DNA from: Hwangdonia seohaensis
GTDB lineage: Bacteria > Bacteroidota > Bacteroidia > Flavobacteriales > Flavobacteriaceae
Reading direction: 5' to 3'
Assembly: GCF_031932625.1 (NCBI RefSeq)
Contig: NZ_JAVSCK010000003.1
Location: 248,001 to 312,000, forward strand
DNA: 64,000 nt
Under the pieces are notes generated by a model that was not told where the DNA came from, ran no database searches, and saw only the letters and a program-made list of their open reading frames with translations. The translations under genes and the position numbers were made by a program. This document shows, in pieces, positions 16,564 through 25,470 of the stretch (its first letter is position 1; every line of letters starts with the position of its first letter).

Positions 16564-17265
16564 TTAATGGCACTCTATATCACCAGAAGCTATTTCGGTA
16601 ATTGGAGCGGGAGAGAGGTACGGAATACCCAGGCCCAAACCCCGAACAATAAACAACAAACCAATTACCACAACAAACACAGGAATGGCTTTTTGTATGC
16701 GTTGTTTAATGGTGGTGTTTAAAAATTTCCCTAAGTAAATAGCCGAAGTCATCAGCGGAATTGTGCCCAAACCAAACAGCATCATATACAAACTACCTTG
16801 CAAAGCATTTGCTGTTGTTATAGATGCAAAAACAGCCATATACACCAATCCGCAAGGTAAAAATCCGTTTAAAAAACCAATGGTTAAAAAGGTGTCGGCC
16901 GTTTTCTTTTTTAAGGCTTTTCCTAAAGCGGATTTTACTTTGGAAATAATTTTATAAATAGGTTTCGAGAAATTATACTTATTAAAGGATTGTACAGGAA
17001 TCAAAACCACAACAATCATTAAAACACCTATAACGATAGACAATTGTTGTTGTAACCCAAAAATGTATAGGCTTTTGCCAACCAAACCAAAAACGAGTCC
17101 GATGAGGCTATAAGTCAATAATCTGCCAAAATGATAAACCGAAATTTGTATTACTTTTTTAGCCGAATTACTGCGGTCTACAGGTAGCATAAATGCAATA
17201 GGACCGCACATACCAATGCAATGAAAACTTCCTAAAAGACCTAAAATAAGCGCAGACCAAAGCAT
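16564..17265 (-). CDS. Sulfite exporter TauE/SafE-family membrane protein of the cbb3 operon
   Basis: 233 residues with about six transmembrane helices. The N-terminus 'GLLGSFHCIGMCGPIAFML' carries the HCxGMCG motif of the subfamily linked to copper handling, and 'GFLNGFLPCGLVYMAVFA' repeats the PCG theme. A His- and Cys-containing tail ends 'GDIECH'. In many bacteria this protein follows ccoGH and is thought to help metal delivery or assembly of cbb3 oxidase. It starts 11 bp after ccoH and is last in the leftward operon. Confidence 0.85.
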   Translation of the reverse strand: MLWSALILGLLGSFHCIGMCGPIAFMLPVDRSNSAKKVIQISVYHFGRLLTYSLIGLVFGLVGKSLYIFGLQQQLSIVIGVLMIVVVLIPVQSFNKYNFSKPIYKIISKVKSALGKALKKKTADTFLTIGFLNGFLPCGLVYMAVFASITTANALQGSLYMMLFGLGTIPLMTSAIYLGKFLNTTIKQRIQKAIPVFVVVIGLLFIVRGLGLGIPYLSPAPITEIASGDIECH

Positions 17266-17276
17266 GGTTTTAAAGT

Positions 17277-17723
17277 TTAATACACAATTTCTTTTTTGTA
17301 GAGATACGATTTTCCGCTATATTGCCAATCAACTATAATGTTCCAACGACCATCCAATAAACGCTTGTCAGGTATGAGCAAATTGTGGTTTGACAGTGAA
17401 ATAGCAGTTTCAAAGTCAAATTGTTTATTAGATGGTCTATATAGGAACACTTTTCCTGTTATATTTTCAGCTTTTAAGGTTTCTGGAAATGTTAAAACAA
17501 TGCCTTTATCGGTTTTCTTCCATTTTATATTCGTTTCTAAAGCATTAGCGTTTTTTTGTTTTTCAATATCATTTTGAACTTGTAATTCTTGTTTGTAATA
17601 ATCTTCGGTAACCAAGTCGTGGTCGTACTTACTGTCTGTATTCATGGTAATAATAAAGTACATGATAAAGCTTATAAAACCTATAAACGCCAATACAATT
17701 CCTGTTCCCCAATTAAATTTCAT
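17277..17723 (-). CDS. ccoH: Cytochrome cbb3 assembly protein CcoH (FixH family)
   Basis: 148 residues. One N-terminal transmembrane helix ('GTGIVLAFIGFISFIMYFIITMN') is followed by the FixH signature 'LVTEDYYKQELQVQNDIEKQKNAN' and a beta-rich periplasmic domain. FixH/CcoH proteins are required for assembly or stability of cbb3 oxidase. The gene is between ccoG and safE on the same strand. Confidence 0.9.
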   Translation of the reverse strand: MKFNWGTGIVLAFIGFISFIMYFIITMNTDSKYDHDLVTEDYYKQELQVQNDIEKQKNANALETNIKWKKTDKGIVLTFPETLKAENITGKVFLYRPSNKQFDFETAISLSNHNLLIPDKRLLDGRWNIIVDWQYSGKSYLYKKEIVY

Positions 17724-17731
17724 AATCTTAC

Positions 17732-17749
17732 TTCCTGCGAAAGCAGGAA
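17732..17749. repeat. Short palindromic repeat in the ccoG-ccoH gap
   Basis: TTCCTGC (17732-17738), GAAA loop, GCAGGAA (17743-17749). It resembles a very common dispersed hairpin in Flavobacteriaceae. It lies in the 102-bp gap between ccoG and ccoH and would form a stable hairpin in the operon mRNA. Confidence 0.65.
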
Positions 17750-17825
17750 TCTTTTTTATTAAACTTTATTTTTTTTTTCAGATGAGTGGACTGCCTACTG
17801 AAGACCGAACACTATTAACTTCTTT

Positions 17826-19250
17826 TTAATTATAACTCCGTGGTGCTAAAAAGTTTACCGTTGTGGTTTCAATTAAATCTTCGCCACTGTACACATCAAT
17901 GGTTAATTTGTTCTTATCGCCTACCAACTCACTTTTGTCAATTTCAATAAACAGTGTCCCTTCGGCCAACCCTTGCTCTGGTACAACAAAATTACTATTA
18001 GCTGAAACCAAAATAATGTCACCTTTATATTTTCTGAGTTTAAAGCTTATGTTTTCAATTTCCCTGGAGGTTTTGTTAACCAATTTATAAGTGAAAACGT
18101 TACTGATAATGTTGCCTTCTTTATGTTCGTACAATTGTCCTGGTAATCGTAAAACCCGTGCTTCAACATCGTTACGTAATAAAAGCATGCCTATTAAAAG
18201 CCCCGTTAAAATAGTGAGTACGGCTATGTAGCCTTTCATTCTGGCGGTAAGCTTGAACTTTTCTTTTTTCTCTATTTCATTTTCACTGGCATATCTAATT
18301 AAACCTTTTGGGAGGTTGATGCTTTCCATAATATGGTCGCACTCGTCAATACAGGCAGTACAGTTTACACATTCTAGTTGCGTACCGTTTCTTATATCAA
18401 TGCCCGTTGGGCAAACGTGCACGCATTGAAAACAATCGATACAATCGCCATGGCCTAGGGCCTCACGATCTTCGTTTTTTCTGTACTTTTTTCTGCCTTT
18501 TTCACCTTCACCTCGTTTGTGGTCGTAGGCAACAACGATTGATTTGTTATCAAGCAAAACACCCTGTAATCGGCCGTAAGGACAAGCAATAATACACACC
18601 TGCTCCCTAAACCAAGCAAACACGAAATAGAATACTGCCGTAAAAATAATAAGCGGAAACAACGTACCTAAATGCTCGAAAGGTCCAGCAGTGATATATT
18701 TTATTAGTTTATCGCTGCCTATTAAATAGGCTAAAAATATATTGGCAATTAAAAACGAAATGATCAAAAATATGGACCATTTAAAAACACGTTTTCTTGT
18801 TTTTTCGGCATCCCACTTTTGTCTGTCTAGTTTGCGTTGTTTGTTTCGGTCGCCTTCAATCCAATATTCAATCCGACGGAAAACCATTTCCATAAAAATG
18901 GTTTGCGGACAAATCCAGCCACAAAAAATTCGTCCGAAACCAACAGTAAAAAGCGCGATGAAAATAACGCCAATTAGCATGGAAATAACGAATAAATAAA
19001 AATCCTGAGGCCAAAACGGAAAACCAAAAATATTGTAACGGCGCTCTAAAATATTGAACATTAAGAACTGGTTGCCGTTAATTTTTATAAACGGTGCGGC
19101 AAACAAAAAAGCCAGCAAAACATAGCTGACTATTTTGCGCTTTTCGTAATACCTACCGCTTGGTTTTTTTGGATATACCCAAGCACGCTTCCCTTCATCG
19201 GTAAGGGTACCGATGCTATCTCTAAATGATTCGTTTTCTGGAGTTTCCAA
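17826..19250 (-). CDS. ccoG: Cytochrome cbb3 assembly factor CcoG (polyferredoxin)
   Basis: 474 residues. The N-terminal membrane part includes 'FGRIFCGWICPQTIFMEMVFRRIEY'. Two 4Fe-4S motifs of ferredoxin type follow: 'CIDCFQCVHVCPTGIDI' and 'CVNCTACIDECDHIM'. After one more transmembrane helix comes an Ig-like C-terminal domain (about 360-474). CcoG is a reductase thought to supply reduced copper for cbb3 assembly. It is in the leftward cco operon, 97 bp after ccoP with a hairpin in the gap. Confidence 0.95.
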   Translation of the reverse strand: METPENESFRDSIGTLTDEGKRAWVYPKKPSGRYYEKRKIVSYVLLAFLFAAPFIKINGNQFLMFNILERRYNIFGFPFWPQDFYLFVISMLIGVIFIALFTVGFGRIFCGWICPQTIFMEMVFRRIEYWIEGDRNKQRKLDRQKWDAEKTRKRVFKWSIFLIISFLIANIFLAYLIGSDKLIKYITAGPFEHLGTLFPLIIFTAVFYFVFAWFREQVCIIACPYGRLQGVLLDNKSIVVAYDHKRGEGEKGRKKYRKNEDREALGHGDCIDCFQCVHVCPTGIDIRNGTQLECVNCTACIDECDHIMESINLPKGLIRYASENEIEKKEKFKLTARMKGYIAVLTILTGLLIGMLLLRNDVEARVLRLPGQLYEHKEGNIISNVFTYKLVNKTSREIENISFKLRKYKGDIILVSANSNFVVPEQGLAEGTLFIEIDKSELVGDKNKLTIDVYSGEDLIETTTVNFLAPRSYN

Positions 19251-19269
19251 AGTGTTGTTTTTATTTTGT

Positions 19270-19308
19270 CAGACCTGTTAGTCCCAACGTTTCGGATTAA
19301 CAGGTCTG
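19270..19308. repeat. Inverted repeat between ccoP and ccoG
   Basis: CAGACCTGTTA (19270-19280) and TAACAGGTCTG (19298-19308) form a perfect 11-bp stem with a 17-base loop, inside the operon. The arms use the same AGACCT/ACAGGT bases as the palindrome at 62308, so both probably belong to one dispersed repeat family. Confidence 0.7.
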
Positions 19309-19347
19309 TCTTTTCTATTCAAATGGCTAAATTAGCAAGCATATGGT

Positions 19348-20232
19348 TTATTCGTTATCGTCGGGAACCCAAATATCGCCTTCGGCTGCTTTTGGTTCTG
19401 CGGGTGTTGTACCTTGAAATTGCAGCACATAACTTGATACTTGGGCAATTTCGGCAGGTTTTAAACTTTGTTTCCAAGCAATCATGCCTTTTCCGGCACG
19501 ACCACCTTCCGATACGGTTTTAAACACGTTTTTAATACCGCCCCCTAATATCCAATGCTCGTCGGCAAGGTTTGGGCCAATACCGCCACCGCCATCGGCT
19601 TTATGGCAGGCCACACAGTTAAGGTCGTAAATGGCTTGTCCCGCTTTTAAATCGGATGCATCGGTTAATAGTTCAACGGTATTAAAATCAACTAAATCCT
19701 TAGCTGTTTTTTTATACTCTTCAATATCTATTTTTGCCTGTGCTATTTTAGCTTCCAATTCTTGATATTGATTAGGGCCGCTAAAAACATGGTACCTTAA
19801 TAAGTAAACAGCGGCAAAAACAATGGAGGCGTAAAAGCCCCAAAGCCACCACGGTGGAAGATTGTTGTCCAATTCCTTTATGCCATCATAATTGTGGTCT
19901 AAAATAATTTCGTGCTCTTCTTCAACTGGTTTTTGCCCCAATAATTTTTTATACGTGTTTTTTATCCACTTAAATTCCGGTGCTTTACTTCTTTTGGCAT
20001 CATATCTAGCTTTAGCTTCTTCATCTAAACTCTGATATAAAATATTATCGACAGATGCCACAATAGCCTCCATGGCGATAAGCACAAATAGTATTAACAA
20101 TAAAAACAACAATACGATGGGCTGCTCTATAAATGCTGGTTGATCTGCAGAATCAACAAAATATTCAACAAGTCCGAAGATGATAAAAAATACAACAGGT
20201 ACTCTTACCCAAGATGGTATTAAATTTCTCAT
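19348..20232 (-). CDS. ccoP: cbb3-type cytochrome c oxidase subunit III (CcoP)
   Basis: Membrane-anchored cytochrome c that passes electrons to the catalytic subunit. 294 residues. Two hydrophobic segments are present near the N-terminus (about 12-60), a further one ('WWLWGFYASIVFAAVYLL', about 128-145) corresponds to the usual CcoP anchor, and a single haem site CVACH (Cys206, Cys209, His210) follows, with a likely Met ligand in 'KGMIAWKQSL'. Most proteobacterial CcoP proteins carry two CxxCH motifs; only one is present here. It overlaps ccoQ by 4 bp. Confidence 0.93.
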   Translation of the reverse strand: MRNLIPSWVRVPVVFFIIFGLVEYFVDSADQPAFIEQPIVLLFLLLILFVLIAMEAIVASVDNILYQSLDEEAKARYDAKRSKAPEFKWIKNTYKKLLGQKPVEEEHEIILDHNYDGIKELDNNLPPWWLWGFYASIVFAAVYLLRYHVFSGPNQYQELEAKIAQAKIDIEEYKKTAKDLVDFNTVELLTDASDLKAGQAIYDLNCVACHKADGGGGIGPNLADEHWILGGGIKNVFKTVSEGGRAGKGMIAWKQSLKPAEIAQVSSYVLQFQGTTPAEPKAAEGDIWVPDDNE

Positions 20233-20414
20233 AGTTCAGTTTGGTTTTGGTTATCTAATGGTAAGTTACTTACTTTGTTTATGTAGTCTTTTTTAGCAGT
20301 AAATACCCACCAAAACAGAGCTACAAAAAAGATGAAAAATATAAGTAAGGAAATGATTGGGTATATTTCTATACCTGTAATACTTTCCATATGGTTTTTT
20401 ACAAATTTTAGCAT
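20229..20414 (-). CDS. ccoQ: cbb3-type oxidase small subunit CcoQ
   Basis: 61 residues with one transmembrane helix ('PIISLLIFFIFFVALFWWVF') and a short charged tail. Position between ccoNO and ccoP and the helix-plus-tail form identify it as CcoQ/FixQ, which stabilises the complex. It starts 5 bp after ccoNO, and its stop overlaps the start of ccoP. Confidence 0.88.
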   Translation of the reverse strand: MLKFVKNHMESITGIEIYPIISLLIFFIFFVALFWWVFTAKKDYINKVSNLPLDNQNQTEL

Positions 20415-20419
20415 GGTGT

Positions 20420-22594
20420 TTAGTTTTGAGCGGTTTCTACTTTAATATCGGTTCCTAAGCGTTGTAAATAGGCGATAAGGGCTACAATTTCGCGATTTCG
20501 CATTTCTACAAAATCTTCGCCACCTGCTGCTTTATCGGCTTCGTAAGTTTCAGCAAAATCGGGGTCCGTATATAGGTTATTCTCAATTTGAGTGCCTTGC
20601 TCCAACATAGCCTGTTGTGCGTTGTCTATATCTTCATCTGTATAAGGCACGCCTAAAGTGACCATGGCTTTCATTTTTGTTTCGGTGTTCGATTTGTCAA
20701 GTTCATTTCTAACCAACCATTGGTACGCTGGCATTATAGAACCCGATGATGTGCTTTGTGGGTCGTACATGTGGTTTAAGTGCCAGTTATCAGAGTACTT
20801 TGCGCCTATGCGGTGTAAATCCGGTCCTGTACGTTTACTGCCCCAAAGGAACGGATGATCGTACACATATTCCCCGGCTTTTGAGTATTCGCCGTAGCGC
20901 TCTACTTCACTTCTAAAAGGTCGAATCATTTGTGAATGACAGCCCACACAGCCTTCGCGGATGTAAATGTCGCGTCCTTCTAATTCCAAGGGTGTGTATG
21001 GTTGTACGCTGCTTATTGTTGGTATGTTGGATTCTACCATAATGGTTGGCACAATTTGAACTATACCTCCAATTAAAATGGCAATGGTCGCGCCAATAGT
21101 TAATTTTATAGGTTTACGCTCTAACCAGGTGTGCCAGCCTTCGCCCGCAGTACGGTGTTTTGATACGTTTTGTAAAGCAGGAGCTTCAGCCAATTCGTCT
21201 TCTACTTTGCTACCATTTACAACGGTTGCAATAACGTTGTATATTAGGATTAGCATCCCTGTTAAAAACAAGGTTCCACCAATGGCACGCATCCAATACA
21301 TAGGCATTATTTCGGTAACGGTTTCTAAAAAGTTTCCGTAGGTTAATGTGCCATCAGGATTAAATTGTTTCCACATACTCGCTTGGGTAAACCCTGCAAC
21401 ATATAGCGGAAGGGCGTACATGATGATTCCTAAAGTGCCAATCCAGAAATGTAAATTTGCCAATCCTATGGAATATAATTTGGTTTTAAACAATCTTGGT
21501 ACCAAGTAATAAATCATTCCAAAGGTCAAGAATCCATTCCAAGCTAAGGCACCAACGTGTACGTGGGCGATAATCCAATCGGTAAAGTGGCCAATGGCAT
21601 TTACGTTTTTAAGTGATAACATAGGCCCTTCAAAAGTTGCCATACCATAACCGGTAATTGCTACCACCATAAATTTTAAAACGGGGTCGGTTCGTACTTT
21701 ATCCCATGCACCGCGTAAGGTTAGCAATCCGTTTATCATACCACCCCAAGATGGCATTAATAGCATGACTGAAAATGCAACGCCCAAGTTTTGAGCCCAT
21801 TCTGGTAGGGCTGTGTATAAAAGGTGATGTGGTCCAGCCCAGATATAAATAAAGATTAAAGACCAAAAGTGAATGATTGATAATCTATAAGAATATACCG
21901 GTCTGTTTGCCGCTTTAGGAACAAAATAATACATCAATCCTAAAAACGGTGTGGTTAAGAAAAATGCCACGGCATTATGTCCGTACCACCATTGTACTAA
22001 GGCATCTTGTACACCGGCGTACACCGAGTAGCTTTTCATGGCACTCACAGGTACTGCTAAACTATTAAAAATATGAAGCACCGCAACGGTTACAAAAGTG
22101 GCAATATAAAACCAAATAGCAACGTATAAATGGCGTTGTCTTCTTTTAAGAATGGTACCAATTAAATTCCAACCAAAAACCACCCAAATTACAGCAATGG
22201 CAATATCAAAAGGCCATTCCAGTTCGGCATATTCTTTTGATGAAGTATAGCCTAAAGGTAGTGTAATTGCAGCGCCAACAATAATAAGTTGCCAGCCCCA
22301 AAAGTTAATTTTACTTAAGGCATCGCTAAACATTCGTGCTTTAAGCAAACGCTGTGACGAATAATAAACACCAGCAAAAATAGCATTGCCCACAAAGGCA
22401 AAAATAACAGCATTGGTGTGCAAAGGTCTTAAACGACCAAAACTTAACCACGAAATACCGTCGGTTAGATTAGGGAATAAAAACATAAATGCCAGCAGTA
22501 AACCTACTAACATCCCCACAACACCCCAGAGCATGGTGGCATATAGGAAATTTTTAACGATTCTGTTATCGTAATGAAACTGTTGTACTTCCAT
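20420..22594 (-). CDS. ccoNO: Fused cbb3-type cytochrome c oxidase subunits I and II (CcoN-CcoO)
   Basis: The catalytic subunit of a high-affinity terminal oxidase fused to its monohaem cytochrome c subunit; 724 residues. CcoN part (1-460): haem and copper ligands are visible at His59 ('LRPLHTN'), His206 ('WWYGHNAVAFF'), His256-257 ('AGPHHLLY') and His344/346 ('IIAHVHVGALAW'). CcoO part (about 495-724): a membrane anchor, then CVGCH (Cys549-His553) followed by 'SQMIRPF', a CcoO signature. The N-O fusion is known in Bacteroidota. It begins 5 bp after ccoS. Confidence 0.96.
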   Translation of the reverse strand: MEVQQFHYDNRIVKNFLYATMLWGVVGMLVGLLLAFMFLFPNLTDGISWLSFGRLRPLHTNAVIFAFVGNAIFAGVYYSSQRLLKARMFSDALSKINFWGWQLIIVGAAITLPLGYTSSKEYAELEWPFDIAIAVIWVVFGWNLIGTILKRRQRHLYVAIWFYIATFVTVAVLHIFNSLAVPVSAMKSYSVYAGVQDALVQWWYGHNAVAFFLTTPFLGLMYYFVPKAANRPVYSYRLSIIHFWSLIFIYIWAGPHHLLYTALPEWAQNLGVAFSVMLLMPSWGGMINGLLTLRGAWDKVRTDPVLKFMVVAITGYGMATFEGPMLSLKNVNAIGHFTDWIIAHVHVGALAWNGFLTFGMIYYLVPRLFKTKLYSIGLANLHFWIGTLGIIMYALPLYVAGFTQASMWKQFNPDGTLTYGNFLETVTEIMPMYWMRAIGGTLFLTGMLILIYNVIATVVNGSKVEDELAEAPALQNVSKHRTAGEGWHTWLERKPIKLTIGATIAILIGGIVQIVPTIMVESNIPTISSVQPYTPLELEGRDIYIREGCVGCHSQMIRPFRSEVERYGEYSKAGEYVYDHPFLWGSKRTGPDLHRIGAKYSDNWHLNHMYDPQSTSSGSIMPAYQWLVRNELDKSNTETKMKAMVTLGVPYTDEDIDNAQQAMLEQGTQIENNLYTDPDFAETYEADKAAGGEDFVEMRNREIVALIAYLQRLGTDIKVETAQN

Positions 22595-22599
22595 AATAA

Positions 22600-22788
22600 T
22601 TAATTGGTCTTTTTAGTTTTTAACGTTGGTTTTGGTTGATTTTTTACAAGCTCATCTTCAAAAAGCATGCGAACGGAAGGTGTGTAGCTGTCATCAAATT
22701 GTCCTTTTTTAACCGCATAAATAAATGCCAAAAAAAACACGATAGCAACAACTATGCTAATACTCAATAAAATATATATAACACTCAT
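22600..22788 (-). CDS. ccoS: Cytochrome cbb3 maturation protein CcoS
   Basis: 62 residues starting 'MSVIYILLSISIVVAIVFFLAFIYAVKKGQFDD', the usual CcoS form with one helix and a GQFDD motif. The in-frame start at 22812 is rejected because the predicted transcription start is near 22806, leaving 22788 as the first usable ATG. CcoS is needed for cofactor insertion into cbb3 oxidase. It is first gene of the cco operon. Confidence 0.9.
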   Translation of the reverse strand: MSVIYILLSISIVVAIVFFLAFIYAVKKGQFDDSYTPSVRMLFEDELVKNQPKPTLKTKKTN

Positions 22789-22809
22789 ACCTAATTTGAA
22801 GTTACGGAA

Positions 22810-22817
22810 CAAAAATA
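22810..22817 (-). promoter_or_regulatory. cco operon promoter, -7 element
   Basis: On the minus strand TATTTTTG matches TAnnTTTG. No -33 TTTG is found 19 bp upstream, where the operator lies instead. Confidence 0.75.
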
Positions 22818-22836
22818 GTTTTATGCCTTTTTCGAA

Positions 22837-22856
22837 AACATGACTTTTGTCATGTT
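22837..22856 (-). promoter_or_regulatory. Fnr-type operator of the cco operon
   Basis: A perfect 8-bp palindrome, AACATGAC and GTCATGTT, separated by four bases, with core TGAC-N4-GTCA. Its centre (22846.5) is 29.5 bp upstream of the -7 element's first base, about -41.5 from the start point, the class II activation position for Crp/Fnr proteins. Confidence 0.85.
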
Positions 22857-22988
22857 TAAGTCATTCTTTTTAATGTTTACCCTTTTTTACATTGATGGTA
22901 TTTTTATCCTTTATGTAAAAAAACTACTATTTTTTCTAAAAATAATTCTTTTTATCATAAATACAAAAGAATAGGGTTTACATATTTT

Positions 22989-25364
22989 CTATTCTAATTT
23001 TCTGCCTAAAATATTTGTTGCAATGGTTGTAAATACCACAATGCTTATAGAGCTTAAAGGCATTAATATGGCTGCCACTACAGGGGCCAATTGCCCTGTG
23101 GTTGCAAAATAAAGCCCAATGATATTGTAAATAAACGATAGCGCAAAGCTCCACTTGATGATCTTTATAGCAGATTTTGAAACCTTTATGTAATTGAATA
23201 ATTGATTGAATTTTGAAGCATCTAAAATGGCATCGCAAGCCGGTGAAAACACGTTGACATTTTCTGAAATGGCTATACCAACATCACTTTGTGCCAGTGC
23301 GCCGGCATCGTTTAATCCGTCGCCAATCATCAACACTTTCGCGCCTTCGGTTTGATGGTATTTTATGTATTCTAATTTATCTTCCGGTTTTTGGTTAAAC
23401 AACAACTTGGTTTTTGTTGGCAGCAATTTTGTTAAATTATCTTTTTCGCCCGCATTATCGCCAGAAAGAATAACCAAATCGTAATCCTTTTTTAGGGTGT
23501 TGAATAATTGCGATAAGCCTTTTCTGTAGGCATTATAAAATGTAAACTTCCCTTTGTATTGGTTATTTGTGCTAACGTGTACCGTGGTGTTTAAGGTTGT
23601 TGCATCTGTGGTGTGGCCCACAAAAGGCGCAGAGCCTACTTTAATGTGTTCCTGTTTGTACTGGGCTTGAATGCCTTGGCCTAGGTGCTCTTCAAAAGTA
23701 TCCAACGATACAATATTGTGTTCGCTTAAAAGATTGTACAACGAGCGGCTTAATGGGTGGTTGGAACCTCGCAACGTGCTTTTTAAAAGGGATTCTTCCG
23801 AGGCTGAAAGTGTTTCACCTTCATAATTTATTCTTGTTTCCTTATTTGCCGTTATGGTGCCTGTTTTATCAAAAATGATGGTATTTATTTTTGCCAACTG
23901 CTCTATCACACTGGCATTTTTCAGATAGAATTTTTTCTTCCCCAGAATACGTAAAATATTCCCAAAAGTAAAAGGTGCAGATAGTGCGATGGCGCAGGGG
24001 CAAGCAATGATTAAAACCGATGTAAAAACGTTTAACGCTTTGCTGGAATCTATAACCAACCAATACGAGGTGGCTACCAAAGCAATTAATAAAATAGTGA
24101 TTGTAAAACGTTTGCTAATGCGGTTTGTAATGTCTGTAAAAGCCAATGCTTTATCGGTTTTAAAAACATCGTTGCTCCAAAGTTGAGTAAGGTAACTTTG
24201 CTCTACCGATTTTAAAACATCAACCTCAATAGTGCCATTAAGTTGTTTGCCACCCGCAAATAGCTTATCGCCAGATTGTTTCGCCACGGTTTTAGATTCG
24301 CCAGTAACAAAACTATAATCTATACGGGCGTTTCCTTTAATTAAAATGCAATCTACCGGAATTAGCTCTTCGTTTCTAATAAGTAGGCGGTCGCCTTTTT
24401 TAATATCGTATACTTGGGTAGATTCTTCATCACCTTCCGGTGTTATTATTGTAATCCCGATAGGGAAATACGATTTGTAATCGCGCTCAAAAGATAAGAA
24501 CGAATAGGTTTTTTGCTGAAAAAACTTACCCAATAACATAAAGAAAATAAATCCGGTTAAACTATCAAAAAAACCAGAGCCGATATCGAGGATGATTTCA
24601 GCGGAACTTCTTATAAACAATACCGATGCCCCAAGCGCAATGGGCACATCAATATTTAAAATATTTGCGCGTAATCCTTTATATGCCGAAATAAAATAAT
24701 CTTGTGACGAGTAAAAAATAACGGGCAACGAGAAGGCAAACATGAGCCACCTAAAAAGGTATTTGTATTGTTCCAACCAAAATTCGCCCACCTCAAAATA
24801 CTCCGGAAACGACAAAAACATGACGTTCCCAAAAGCAAAACCGGCAATACCTAATTTGTAAATAAGCGATCGATCTATTTCTTTTTTGCCTACGCTGTAA
24901 TCGTCTAAACTTATATAAGGTTCGTAACCAATACTGCTAAGTAATGTAACGAGGTTTTTTAATTTGAAGGTGGTGGAATTGTAAGTGATCCTAACGGATT
25001 TTTCTCCAAAATTGACCATGGAAGCGCTTACGGAGGCATTTAATTTGTTCAAGTTTTCGAGAATCCAAATACACGAACTGCAATGAATGTTGGGAACGTA
25101 CAAGTTAACAACCTGCGTTTCCCCATCATTAAACTCCAGCAATTGCTCGATAATTTTAGGGTTTTCTAAAAAGTTGTATTTGCCCTCAACATCTTTTGGC
25201 GTGGTTCCTGGCGCTTGTTGTAAATCGTAATAGCACGTTAAATCGTTTGCAGAGAAAATTTCGTAAACAGTTTTACATCCATTACAGCAAAACGATTTGT
25301 CATCATATTTAATTTCAGTAAAAGTCGCCTCTAAACCACAATGAAAACATGTGTTTTTGCCCAT
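22989..25364 (-). CDS. ccoI: Copper-translocating P-type ATPase CcoI/FixI type
   Basis: Moves copper across the inner membrane for insertion into cbb3 oxidase. 791 residues. The N-terminal Cys-rich metal-binding region is 'CFHCGLEATF...FCCNGCKTVYEI', followed by a heavy-metal-associated domain with 'CSSCIWILENL'. The ion channel motif is 'IIACPCAIALSAPFT' (CPC). The phosphorylation site is 'FDKTGTITANKE' and the hinge is 'MIGDGLNDAGALAQSDVGIA'. The gene ends before the cco operon promoter and is transcribed divergently from the Fnr-type regulator, sharing one operator with it. Confidence 0.93.
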   Translation of the reverse strand: MGKNTCFHCGLEATFTEIKYDDKSFCCNGCKTVYEIFSANDLTCYYDLQQAPGTTPKDVEGKYNFLENPKIIEQLLEFNDGETQVVNLYVPNIHCSSCIWILENLNKLNASVSASMVNFGEKSVRITYNSTTFKLKNLVTLLSSIGYEPYISLDDYSVGKKEIDRSLIYKLGIAGFAFGNVMFLSFPEYFEVGEFWLEQYKYLFRWLMFAFSLPVIFYSSQDYFISAYKGLRANILNIDVPIALGASVLFIRSSAEIILDIGSGFFDSLTGFIFFMLLGKFFQQKTYSFLSFERDYKSYFPIGITIITPEGDEESTQVYDIKKGDRLLIRNEELIPVDCILIKGNARIDYSFVTGESKTVAKQSGDKLFAGGKQLNGTIEVDVLKSVEQSYLTQLWSNDVFKTDKALAFTDITNRISKRFTITILLIALVATSYWLVIDSSKALNVFTSVLIIACPCAIALSAPFTFGNILRILGKKKFYLKNASVIEQLAKINTIIFDKTGTITANKETRINYEGETLSASEESLLKSTLRGSNHPLSRSLYNLLSEHNIVSLDTFEEHLGQGIQAQYKQEHIKVGSAPFVGHTTDATTLNTTVHVSTNNQYKGKFTFYNAYRKGLSQLFNTLKKDYDLVILSGDNAGEKDNLTKLLPTKTKLLFNQKPEDKLEYIKYHQTEGAKVLMIGDGLNDAGALAQSDVGIAISENVNVFSPACDAILDASKFNQLFNYIKVSKSAIKIIKWSFALSFIYNIIGLYFATTGQLAPVVAAILMPLSSISIVVFTTIATNILGRKLE

Positions 25365-25389
25365 TATATTTGCTCATTTATACCTTTTG

Positions 25390-25397
25390 CAAAACTG
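25390..25397 (-). promoter_or_regulatory. ccoI promoter, -7 element (one mismatch)
   Basis: On the minus strand CAGTTTTG differs from TAnnTTTG at one base. It starts exactly 29.5 bp from the centre of the operator at 25421-25432, the same geometry as cco, hemN and pflB, which is the main reason to accept it. Confidence 0.5.
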
Positions 25398-25420
25398 TAA
25401 AGTTAATGAGAAATTTAATA

Positions 25421-25432
25421 TGATATTTGTCA
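25421..25432. promoter_or_regulatory. Fnr-type operator shared by ccoI and the regulator gene
   Basis: TGATATTTGTCA, one base from TGAC-N4-GTCA. For ccoI it is at the class II activator position. For the rightward regulator gene it is centred about -26 relative to the predicted start, where a bound protein should block RNA polymerase. Confidence 0.65.
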
Positions 25433-25441
25433 TGTTTTGGT

Positions 25442-25449
25442 TATTTTTG
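25442..25449 (+). promoter_or_regulatory. Putative -7 element of the Fnr-type regulator gene
   Basis: TATTTTTG matches TAnnTTTG, 22 bp before the ATG at 25471. The operator centre is only 15.5 bp upstream of its first base. Confidence 0.55.
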
Positions 25450-25470
25450 CTAATCATTTAATTATTTGAT

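Noticed and set aside
22789..22812. Eight extra N-terminal residues for CcoS from the ATG at 22812
   Set aside because: The -7 element at 22810-22817 puts the transcription start downstream of that ATG, and CcoS proteins begin at the later Met.
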